Shown here: piece after piece, positions 35,456 through 44,960 of the stretch
Layout of the letters: each line of letters starts with the position of its first letter
How positions within the stretch are numbered: position 1 is the stretch's first letter
Assembly: GCA_026214975.1 (NCBI GenBank)
Contig: CM047805.1
Span: 109,487,845 to 109,551,844, forward strand
Source: Gentiana macrophylla
Lineage: Eukaryota > Streptophyta > Magnoliopsida > Gentianales > Gentianaceae
Length of the DNA stretch: 64,000 nucleotides
Direction of reading: 5' to 3'
Notes under the pieces: generated by a model
Told to the model about the DNA's origin: nothing
The model's database searches: none
What the model saw: only the letters and a program-made list of their open reading frames with translations
Position numbers and translations under genes: made by a program

Positions 35456-35569
35456 CAGACCTACACACTGAAGATACTCTCTACTTGCAAAATCTGCTTT
35501 ATCACTACGAATTTACACTGTGTGAACACAGATTTACAAAACTTTCTCCTTCATCTTTTTCTTACAACA

Positions 35570-38500
35570 ATGGCGGAAAAGATTGATGTCCAGATTGAAT
35601 CAAGCCAAAGTGTTAGAGGCTTTGTTGTTGATGCTAATAGAACTGAATTAGCTATCAACATTGGTAGAAGAATAAGGAGATATGCTGGTCTAGAGAATGT
35701 GCTGAACATAAGACTGGAAACAATTTCATATACAAATGTTGTCAGTTTTTGGAGGAACATTGTAATACAAGAAGGTACAGAGGCATTCAAAACCACTGTG
35801 AATGCCCAGGAGATTGAGATTTCCCCAAGTCTACTGAGGGAAGTTTTTGGTTTTGAAGAAGTAGTGGATGGTCCAATAAATCCTGAAGCAATGGGATTGT
35901 CCAAGATGGCTTTAGTTGATCAAATCAAAACAAATGAAGACACCAAATCAATTCCAGGCATCAATTGTAGACACATTGGGAATGAGTACAACCTGCTGAG
36001 CAAACTCATTGCAAAGAACATACTTGGATTTTTTGGAAGTATGGATACTCTGTCAGGACCCAAGATAGAGCTGCTGATGATCATTTGCAGAAGCATGAAG
36101 TTTGATTGGGCTGGATATTTTATCCATTATATGAAGAAAGTAGCCAAGGAGGAAAGAGAAGGAAAGAGGAAATCCAAGGCCTTGCCCTTAGGATTGATGG
36201 TTCAGACCATGCTGAATCATATGGAAATCCCTGATGTAGCACCTGAAAAGATTAATCAATCTAGATACAAGAAAGAGATTGATTATGCTATCCACGGTGC
36301 GGATGATGATGAAGAAGGTCTTGTGCCGAGGTCTGGCGATGATGACAAGATAATGGAGATGATGGTGATCTTGATGGTGAGCGAGTCAAGCAAGCGGTTA
36401 AGAAATCATCAAAACTCTTTGCACCAAAGAAAACTACTGAGAAAAGAAAGGCTGCAGATACAAGGAAGATAACAGAGATATTAAAACCTAAGAAGACAAA
36501 GAAGCAAATAGCACATGCATTGTATCTGTGAGGGGCAGTGAAGAAAGAGTTCTTGACCTTTGTAGATTTGCTAGAAAAACTGTTGTTGAGATTCTGAGGG
36601 AACAATAGAAGGAAGCTAAAAGAAAAAGGAAGTCTACTGTGGTTGAAATAGAAGATGAGCCACTTTACAAGAGGAAGAAGGAGATTGTTTATAAGAAGAA
36701 ACATGGAAAGGGGAAACAATTGAAAATCTTAGAGGCTCAAAGGGCACAAGAAGAAGAAGAAACAGTAGAAGAAGCAGTAGGAGAAACAGTAGAGGAGACT
36801 ATTGAGGCTGAGCCCTTAACTATCATCAAGCCTGTGGAAATTACTGACTCCTCACCAGATGAGGTTGCTAAGCCTCTTGGTAGTGAAGCAGTTGTTGTTG
36901 AACAAACTGTTGAAGAATCCTGCAGCTGATCGCACACGAGCTCTTTGTAGAAAGCTATTCAATCTTTGAAGGCCGCATTGGAGTTGTTGTTGAGCAATGT
37001 TGGAGATATCTGCAGTTGTCTTGACCACGAGCTCTTTGTAGTATCTCTTGAAGAACCACGACAAACAAGCGAGTCTACACTGTTTGTGGAGATGGAAACA
37101 AATGTTCAAGACCCCCGCATTCTGCAATAGTTCGGGGAAGAAGCAGTCTGCTGCTAACCCTGGCGATGAGCATATAAGTCGGAGAAACCAAGCTCAGAAG
37201 TGCAGGATGGAGGTAGTAGGTAGTAATATCCAACTTTGAGCAACCTACTAGCCTTGAAGCATCTGTAGAAGAAACATTGAATCTACTTGTTGAGACCTTT
37301 GGAGGTCGACAAGGTAGTGTACAAGCTCCCAGGGAGGATCATTCACGCTTACTATGAAAAACATGAGAAAAAGAGGAAAGAGGGGTATGTTGATCCAAAA
37401 CTCCTATTTGGTGGTGATTACTTCCAATGGAAGTTTGGATTCTATAAGAAACAAAAACCGCTGCATAACCTATATGCATGAGACTTTGAGGAATGGGTTT
37501 TGAGAAATTGGGAGTAGAGAGCTTGTCTGGATCTGATTGATACCTCCTTGTTACAATCAAGGCTGATGGATCTGTTTGATGATCAACAAAAAGAGGAGGG
37601 TATCAAGTTCAGGGATCCAAGAGGTGGTGATGATGACTCCTCATCATCTGATTCTGATGATAATCACCCCTCTGGTCCAGGTGAAGTCAGTGGATGTGCT
37701 ATGACTATTGAACCAAGAGTAGAACATCTCTGGTCTTTGGGATGATCCCCTCCGAGAGAGAGCAAAATGGGACAGATGCATGAGGATGAGGAAAATCTCA
37801 CCATTGAAGATATTGAGGCACAAATCAATGAAGGATAGATATTGGTGCAAACAAAATGGTTGGTGAGATAGATCCACTATTTGTTGAAGAACTCTTTGAG
37901 CATCATGCCGATGACCCGAGAAGCTGTGGATTCAAGTGAAGAAAGAGTCACCGATCATGATGAGCCAAGTGTCGGGATTCGAGGACTCCATTCAATATCA
38001 AAGCTCGGGTTGACACCGATGGCACCACGACCAACCTTTGCAAATCTACTAAGAAGGATTGGTGATATGGGAGAATTTCAACAGGAAAACATGGACATTC
38101 TTCCTGATCAACTTGTTGTGGCATTCATTGCACCATATCCAATAGTTGAAGAGGAGAGTGCAGGTTCTTTGGGCTACAAGCAAGACTGCACAAAGGTTGG
38201 AGCAGCAGAGTGCAGTGTCTTGAGTCTCAAACAACACTGGACAAAGGTTGGAACAAACTTTGGGTTTGGAGAAACCCCATTCTTTGAAGAGGCTCTTTGT
38301 AGTGGAGCCTTCTGAAGTCAAGACCACTAAAGGAAAAGATAGTCAGCAGGCTGCTTTTTTTTATGAAGAAGAGCAATTTCTTTGGACTATGACTTTAGTG
38401 AGGAGGAGTTCCAAATGCACGAAGAAGAAAATATTGATATTGATCCCCACAGGCATTTGTACTGTCTTTGAAGAACCCGACTCTTGATCCTATCTTGGAA

Positions 38501-39678
38501 GAATATCAAGGTCCTAACCTCTTTGGACTAGATAGGAGTTGGGCAATGGTTGTGAGCAATCAGAGGCCACAATATAATGTTGAGGAGCCTGCTGATGGAG
38601 TTGCTGGAGAAATGGCTGGTGGAGTACCAGCACAGGTCCTAGAAGAGTTGAGAACTGTCAGGAATGATATTGCTAATTTAAGAACTCAACTGGACAGGCA
38701 AGAGCAGAGGTTTGATGATTTGATCAATTTGGTGGAAAATAGAGGGAGGACTACAGAAACAGTTGCCTCCAATATTACCTCAAATCAGTATGCTCTTGCT
38801 AATCTTGCAATGAAAGTAAAGGGAATCAAGCAAGGGAATTCACTGAAAGACAAGTTTTTGAAAGAGCAATTCATATCCATCCATCAAAAACTTGACAAGC
38901 TTGCTGAAACACCTAAGCCTGCTGAGGCTGCTGGAACATCTCAACCTGCTGGATTGGATCCTAAAGTCACTGAGAGGATCAATCTACTGGAGCAGACTTT
39001 ACAATCAAGGATTACTGCAGTTGATACAAGAACTGAGATTATGGAAGGACAACTGAATAATCTAGTAATCACACAGGAGAGTGTTCATGGACTACTGTCC
39101 CGGTTTGTTGATGATGTCACTAAAGGGGAAGAGGGCCAAGCAGCAATAGAGCAAAAAGAGGTTGCCAGGACTCTTTGCACGTAAAAGATGGGAGAATGAG
39201 ACTAATGCTTACTGTGGAACACACACTGGCAGAGTTCAACTTACTGATGATCTCCTTAGACAATACAAGAAGGAGTACTACAAAGAAGGAAACCTTATCA
39301 TGACAAAGGATTTCATGAAGGTTTAAACTCATTCTTGGGATTGAAGTTTTGGGAAGCAAGAGTTAAAGCCTTAAGGGAAAATTTCAGAGGTGGAAGAGGA
39401 GGAAGAGGTGGAAGAAGTGGTAGAGGTGAAAGGAGTTTGCCTATCACAAAAGCAAAGGACTCACTAGAAGAATTCAAAGAACTTTACATGAAAATGGGAT
39501 TCAGAGTCAATCAATCAACCTCCTTCTACCAGAAGCTTGGAATTGGTGGAAAGAAGTAAATCCCTACATTGACTTTACCTTGATTGAAAATGAATGGATG
39601 AGGGATATGATACAAGAAATCAGAGCCTACCCAGAACAAGTGGAGAAGTCTAGACAAGAAAGAGAAAGAAGACAGTAG
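35570..39678 (+). pseudogene. Third ORF of SIRE-like Copia (post-pol, unknown function)
   Basis: From ATG 35570 the frame is open for 300 codons to 36472. It starts MAEKIDVQIESSQSVRGF and includes VVSFWRNIVIQEG, then VNAQEIEISPSLLREVFGF, then DWAGYFIHYMKK and KALPLGLMVQTMLNHMEI. This pattern recalls the plant mobile/transposon protein family rather than a viral envelope. After frameshifts come a lysine-rich segment, an acidic segment with EEETVEEAVGETVEETIE, a 235-codon frame (38468-39184) with heptad-like coiled coil (LRTVRNDIANLRTQLDRQ), an RGG box (FRGGRGGRGGRSGRG, 39385-39430), and a charged end (SRQERERRQ, stop 39676). The total is about 1370 codons. I see no convincing signal peptide or membrane segment, so an env role is not supported. 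Confidence 0.6.
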
Positions 39679-39828
39679 ATCAGCACACTTATCATATTTT
39701 ATCTTTCTTTGCATCTAGATTTGTAATAACTTGTGAACAAATGATTATAATGAGAATTGGTGAAATTTGTTCTGTTTTGTTTCTATCTTTTGCTTTCTTT
39801 GTTAGGTGAGGGTAGTGGCATCATCACC

Positions 39829-39840
39829 AAAAGGGGAAAT
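39829..39840 (+). promoter_or_regulatory. Polypurine tract of the SIRE-like Copia
   Basis: aaaaggggaaat, abutting the 3' LTR, where plus-strand DNA synthesis would start. Confidence 0.85.
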
Positions 39841-41516
39841 TATTGGACTTATTTCTATGTTTTGATGATGAGTGCCGGACTATTTGTTATAGTGCAAAGG
39901 CAAAAGATGTACAGATCAAATGTATAGGTTTATTAGAGTTTGATTTATGAATAGGTTTGATCAAACAAGCCATCGTAAAGGTCGGTGATTTATATCACAG
40001 ATCGTCCATATCATCGATAGGGTAGATAGGTCGTAGATTAGTCGAGGACCCTTTGAAGAATGAATGGTGAGGCTCAAACTTCGATTCTGAAGGCTAAGGG
40101 ATCAAACTTAGTAATTTAAGTCAAGGAAATGGAATCGAATTTAGGCAAGTCTGTGATGACCTAAAGCGATTACATATATACCTTTGTACAAGGTCTAAGT
40201 TCCATAAGTTGGATGATGTTTGGAACTTGGTTATATTTAAAAGGTGTAATCTAACTTCACAAATAAAAGTTAGATAAAAGAAATCGCATTGTATTTTATT
40301 ATACGACAAATTGTCGTCAAATAGATGATGGGTATCTCAACAGATGATGAACTGCTTGATGATATACCTCGATTAATTCAATATTATATTGGAAGATTAC
40401 ATGGATAAGGACACCAACTACCTCGACTTGTCAAACAAATCAAAGGTGAGATTAAAAGAACGTTGGGATGATTGATTTTTATCCAATGGTTATAAGTCAA
40501 AGGTAGACAATTTGCTTGTTAAAAAGAAATTTTGACGATGTCGATCCTATGAATAGTGATGAAAGCAAATCGGATGGGACAAAAACCAGAGCGGTTACAT
40601 TTGAATTTCAAATACGACCACATGCATTCCTACCTATAAATAGAGGACCTTCAACTCGAGGAAAGAAGATGATGATTGATAAACTTTAAGAGAAAAATAT
40701 AAGAGGCAATTGCGAGAAAAAAAACACCTCTTGAACTTATTGAACTTAAAGCTCCGATCGAGAAAGATTCTTCAAGTGTATTATGTATTCAAGTTACATC
40801 AAGTATACACACTTGAAGGCGCAAGCTTGATTATATCATCCTAATCAAGTCTTTGCAAGCTGAATCATTTATTTGATTCAATCTTTATTTTATAAAGAAC
40901 CTCTTGAAGACAGTGAAACACGGTTGTGTGAAAAGATCGTTGTTTATGGTGGGAGTGGTGAAGAGGCAATCCTACCCTTCAAGGACCAAAGTGGAAGACT
41001 CAAGAGCGAAATCTACATGTTCCCGGGCCGGTTTGTGAAGCCATAGTTATTGGTGAAGGACAAGCAACTTAGGAATCTTTGTAAGCGCAACATCAAAGAT
41101 CTACAGTGAATTACCTCCAACATCACGGGAGAAGAGTGGGTGAGCGAGGATTACACCACCTGGAACCACTATAAAATCTGCGTACTTACATTCTGCACTT
41201 AATTTATTATACACATCAATCCATTGAATCTAGCAACTGAAATCACACACATACACTACTTAGTATCCAATACTTAGTATCATATTTAACAACAAGTAAC
41301 AAGGCTTAATTTTGATATAATTCCGCTGCACAAATTGAGAATCGAACTATCAGAGACTCTCTTGTTTATCGCCAGGAGCTATCGAGGTGTCGGCAGACTC
41401 ATCAAGTATCGCAGACTTGAAATTGCTGAATTTTTTAACTCCAAAGTTTTAAGTGTTAAGTTTATTCACCCCCCCCCCCCTCTAAACTTAACCAAAGCCT
41501 TTTCAAGGGACCAACA
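39841..41516 (+). repeat. 3' LTR of the SIRE-like Copia
   Basis: 1676 bp, starting TATTGG (a TG-to-TA change against the 5' copy) and ending CCAACA. It keeps the TATA box TATAAATAG at 40635-40643 and the empty ATAAG site where the sister LTR received the Gypsy element. A C10 tract lies at about 41469-41480. Confidence 0.92.
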
Positions 41517-42139
41517 CCCGAGATCCGAAATCGATTAAGCGATTTCAAACCGATATCTTTCATAACAGATCATTCTGATAGTACTATCTACTATAGATCG
41601 TCAGTTCGTTATCGAGCGATTGATTTGAATCTCGGGGTTCGTTAACGAGCGATTGATCTCAATCCCGAGATCCGAAATCGATTAAGCGATTTCAAACCGA
41701 TATCTTTCCTTACAGATCATTCTGATAGTACTATCTACTATAGATCGTCAGTTCATTATCGAGCGATTGATTTGAATCTCGGGGTTCGTTAACGACCGAT
41801 TGATCTCTATCCCGAGATCCAAAATCGATTAAGTGATTTCAAATCGATATATTTCCTTACAGATCATTCTGATAGTACTATCTACTATAGATCGTCAGTT
41901 CATTATCGCGCGATTGATTTGAATCTCTGGGTTCGTTAACGAGCGATTGATCTCAATCCCGAGATCCGAAATCGATTAAGTGATTTCAAACCCATATCTT
42001 TCCTTACAGATCATTCTGGTAGTACTATCTACTATAGATCATCAGTTCGTTATCGAGCGATTGATTTGAATCTCGGGGTTCGTTAACGACCGATTGATCT
42101 CAATCCCGAGATCCGAAATTGATTAAGCGATTTCAAACG
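41517..42139. repeat. 147-bp tandem repeat array, right part
   Basis: About 4.2 copies. Unit starts (acagatcatt) fall at 41565, 41712, 41859 and 42006, exactly 147 bp apart. It continues in phase from the array broken at 19030. Confidence 0.9.
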
Positions 42140-42292
42140 TTTTTATATAATTTTATTAATTTATATAATATGTAATTTATATAATTATATTGGGTAGTGA
42201 TTTCAAACCCGGGGCTCGTTAATTAGTCGATTAATGATTTCAAACCCGAGTATAGTTAGTTTTCAATAATTTAAAAAAAAAAATACTTTAAT

Positions 42293-42331
42293 GGGACGAC
42301 AATGTCGTCCCAAATAATGACTGTCGTCCCA
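42293..42331. repeat. CACTA right subterminal palindrome
   Basis: GGGACGACAATGTCGTCCC at 42293-42311 and a half-site ctgtcgtccc at 42321-42330, the same motif as in the left subterminal zone. Confidence 0.75.
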
Positions 42332-42360
42332 TTAAACTTTCAACCTAAATTAAATCGGGT

Positions 42361-42652
42361 AGCCTCTTCTTCTTCTTCATTTCGACAGCCTCCCTTTCTG
42401 AAAACTAAAAAGCTGTGATTCATACCTCCGGCAACCGCACCTCCTCCTACTTCAACCACCCGCCCCTCCCCTCCTCCGGTCACCACCCCAACTCGATTGA
42501 AACCTGCCCCTCCGTTCGATTGAAACCATCTCCTCCTCTTTGCACCTCCTCCTTTGCGCCGCCATCTAAAGCAACCACCATCTCCTCCAGCGAAATTCGG
42601 GTGTCACCTCCGACCAGAAACAACACTCCTCAAGTGACACCACAACAACAGG
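42361..42652 (+). other. Gene-like captured segment (putative 5' UTR/exon with donor)
   Basis: After a CT-rich leader, a proline/serine-rich frame runs from 42415 to cagcaacaacag|gtatgt, which looks like an exon with a GT donor at 42653-42654. No protein family is recognised. Its position beyond the CACTA subterminal motif suggests captured host sequence or the start of a CACTA-internal gene. Confidence 0.3.
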
Positions 42653-43025
42653 TATGTCCATCAATTTCTTTCTTTTACAATTTTATAATTTTTTTTATTT
42701 TGTTAAGTTTAGATTTCATTTTGTTAATTTTTTTTATTTTGTTAATTTTATTTCCAAAATGTGTATTTTTTTATGAAAGTTGAAAGTTGAAATTGATTGG
42801 TGTTGAAAGTTGAGTTGTTTGGTGTTGAAAGTTGAAAGTTGAAAGTTGAGTTGTTTGGTGTTGTTTGCTTTTGGGCTAGGTAAGTTTACATTGGGACATG
42901 GAAGTTGATAGTGTATGAGTATGGTGTAAGTAAGCATTTTTTTCATGTATATGTTCATGTAGAGATTGATTGAGGCTTGATGGTGAGATTGATGCTTATG
43001 GTGAGATTTATTGGTGTAGAATGAC

Positions 43026-43214
43026 TTGGTTATAAACTGTAGAGCAACTGTGGAGGACATTAAAGTGCTCATGCGTAGCTTTGATTTTTGTACTATTTTG
43101 CATGTTGAAAGGGAAAGCAACAAGCTGGCGCATGAGCTTGCTTCCTTCTCTTTCAAGTCAGATTTTGGAGTTTTTTGGAAAGGTTGTACGCCGATTTGGC
43201 TATGTACAGGTTAA
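43026..43214 (+). pseudogene. RNase H-like (RVT_3-type) C-terminal fragment
   Basis: A 62-codon frame contains DIKVLMRSFDFCTILHVERE followed directly by SNKLAHELASF. This resembles the last helix of plant RNase H-like domains from non-LTR retrotransposon pseudogenes ('hVxRexNxxAHxLA'). The catalytic N-terminal part is missing, so it is a fragment. A heptamer-like run of gttgaaa words lies just upstream (42776-42870). Confidence 0.55.
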
Positions 43215-43679
43215 ATTAATGAAAGCTTTCGTTTCCTGGGGAAAAGAAAAAAAAAACTTTGGTATTGTTGATTTGGTTTGATAGTTCATAAGGGTGATGT
43301 TCCTACCCAAAATGATACTGAAAATGGCTCTGTTTAAGAGACCTTTGTTATTGGAAATATTGATCACACTTACACTTAGAGTGAAAGTGTTTTAAGTGTT
43401 AAAAGTCTTTATTTCCTTGTTTGAAACATCTTAGTGTATAAAGCGTGTGATTGACTAGTATATGTGTGTGATTGACTTGAAATTTTATTTCGTCAAGTAG
43501 TAGTGTATTAAGTAGTGTATGAATCTTGGCCATGTATATGTGTTGGAAAAGTGTTGAAGAACATGATGATATATCTAGCATGATGATGAAGAACATAAAC
43601 TACTTTTGTCTAACATTGAAGAACTATGAGTGGTAAGTGTTAAAGACTTAGTTTTATGAAATAGTATTAGTTTTTAATG

Positions 43680-44346
43680 GAAAAAAGTATACTATATTAA
43701 GTGAGATACTAACTTTTTCATGTGCCTTAATGAAAAAAAGTATATTAATGAAACTAAGTATACTATATTAGTATGAGAACATCCCTTGAAATGATATTAA
43801 CGCCTAACACATATGGAACTAGACATGACCTTGTGCCTTAAGTGAGATACTAACTTTTTCTTTTGCCTTAATGAAAAAAAGTATATTAATGAAACTAAGT
43901 ATACTATATTAGTATGAGAACATCCCTTGAAATGATATTAACACCTAACACATATGGTACTATCTTTTTCTTCTGCCTTAAGTGAGATACTAACTTTTTC
44001 TTGTGCCTTAATGAAAAAAAATATACTAATGAAACTAAATATACTATATTAGTATGAGAACATCCATTGAAATGGTATTAACACCTAACACATATGGAAC
44101 TAGACATGACCTTGTGCCTTAAGTGAGATACTAACTTTTTCTCGTGTCTTAATGAAAAAAAGTATATTAATGAAACTATATATACTATATTAGTATGAGA
44201 ACATCCCTTGAAGGAGTCTTAACACCTAACATATATAGTACTAACTTTTTCTTGTGCCTTAAGTGAGATACTAACTTTTTTCTTGTGCCTTAATTAAAAA
44301 AAGTATACTAATTAAAACTAAGTATACTATATTAGTATGAGAACAT
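43680..44346. repeat. ~141-bp tandem repeat array
   Basis: The word aagtgagatactaac recurs at 43699, 43840, 43980, 44121 and 44261, giving periods of 141, 140, 141 and 140. Units contain catgaccttgtgcctt, ttaatgaaaaaaagta and tagtatgagaacatccctt. The last unit ends in gagaacatccct, where it joins the duplicated LTR tail. Confidence 0.9.
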
Positions 44347-44422
44347 CCCTCTATAATACTTCCGACCCGGTACTCTACCGGTTAAGGTTGGACGTCACTA
44401 TTTCGGTCATCAACCACCTACC
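44347..44422. repeat. Second copy of the Gypsy LTR tail plus flank
   Basis: Positions 44347-44412 repeat the last about 60 bp of the solo LTR (17641-17699), with a 7-base insertion (ttccgac), and then accacctacc repeats the flank at 17700-17709. After it the C-rich minisatellite resumes (ctgcttaaccccacc). Confidence 0.85.
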
Positions 44423-44692
44423 CTGCTTAACCCCACCATACCTCATTTTATTCTTACCCACCGGTCACATATTTTTTAGATTTTAATTCTATTATTTCCG
44501 TTTTCAAGGTAACAAAAATAAACATTTTTCAATCCATTAAAATTATATATTTCATTGTTTTATAATCATACATAAAAAAAATTGAAATAGTCTAAGAAGT
44601 CATAATAGAATTTAAGTTTGGATTGTCCACTGAGTTAGGTAAAGTACAAGCAATGTTGCATTGATAAACTCTTGCTAACACATAAATCAATT

Positions 44693-44738
<46 letters not shown>

Positions 44739-44872
44739 TTTTCCTGCCAACTACCACAAACTACTACCTTTCCCTTGTTCAACAACCCCCACCATAAGCC
44801 ACCACCTTCCTCCTTTCTCCAAACTCAAATTAAACGTACGTCCCCAAAATCCCACCAATAACTTCAATTCCT
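44423..44872. other. Spacer and promoter region of the DAHP synthase gene
   Basis: C-rich minisatellite remnant to about 44470, then AT-rich sequence with a long A tract (about 44703-44742) and pyrimidine-rich sequence before the TATA box. No other gene is seen. Confidence 0.5.
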
Positions 44873-44880
44873 TATAAAAT
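44873..44880 (+). promoter_or_regulatory. TATA box of the DAHP synthase gene
   Basis: TATAAAAT 88 bp before the ATG, followed by a CT-rich leader (ccttcctccccttcctcttt) typical of plant 5' UTRs. Confidence 0.6.
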
Positions 44881-44960
44881 CCCACCTTCCTCCCCTTCCT
44901 CTTTCACAGGTACCTTCCACACATCCCCTCTTCACTAAGGTATTAAAGAAATTTCATAAA

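Larger units (their letters stand above)
19031..41516 (+). mobile_element. SIRE-like Copia retrotransposon with a third ORF, itself interrupted twice
   Basis: It starts TGTTGG and ends CCAACA, with the 5-bp target duplication CCCGA at 19026-19030 and 41517-41521, inside the 147-bp array. The order is 5' LTR (split by a Gypsy element), primer-binding site, gag, pol (split by a solo-LTR-like insert), a 4.1-kb third reading frame, polypurine tract aaaaggggaaat (39829-39840) and 3' LTR. A long post-pol ORF, the TGTTGG ends and two zinc knuckles fit the SIRE/Maximus lineage. Without the inserts the element is about 13.5 kb. Many frameshifts and a deletion in the 5' LTR make it immobile. Confidence 0.92.
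17709..44346. mobile_element. CACTA-type DNA transposon, heavily interrupted, right end unresolved
   Basis: The left terminus CACTACAAGAAAAAG is the classical plant CACTA (En/Spm) terminal repeat. Next come six copies of a 19-20-bp palindrome in about 450 bp, a typical subterminal repeat zone. A matching palindrome appears at 42293-42311 with a half copy after it, marking the right subterminal zone. Between them lay a 147-bp tandem array now split by a 22.5-kb Copia. No transposase gene is seen, so the element is non-autonomous. The expected right terminus (...CTTGTAGTG) was not found: beyond 42340 come a gene-like segment, an RNase H fragment and a ~141-bp tandem array, then a duplicated LTR tail. 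The right border given is therefore a limit, not an observed end. Confidence 0.7.

Noticed and set aside
35570..36472. Retroviral-type env gene
   Set aside because: The position fits, but no signal peptide, cleavage site or membrane segment is seen. The pattern fits plant transposon-associated proteins better.
18340..42139. Regular repeats resembling a CRISPR array
   Set aside because: Units are contiguous 147-bp tandem repeats without unique spacers, in a plant genome inside a CACTA element.
43490..43515. Candidate CACTA right terminus (aagtagtagtg)
   Set aside because: It lacks the cttttt part and the CTTGTAGTG match, and no target duplication partner is visible.
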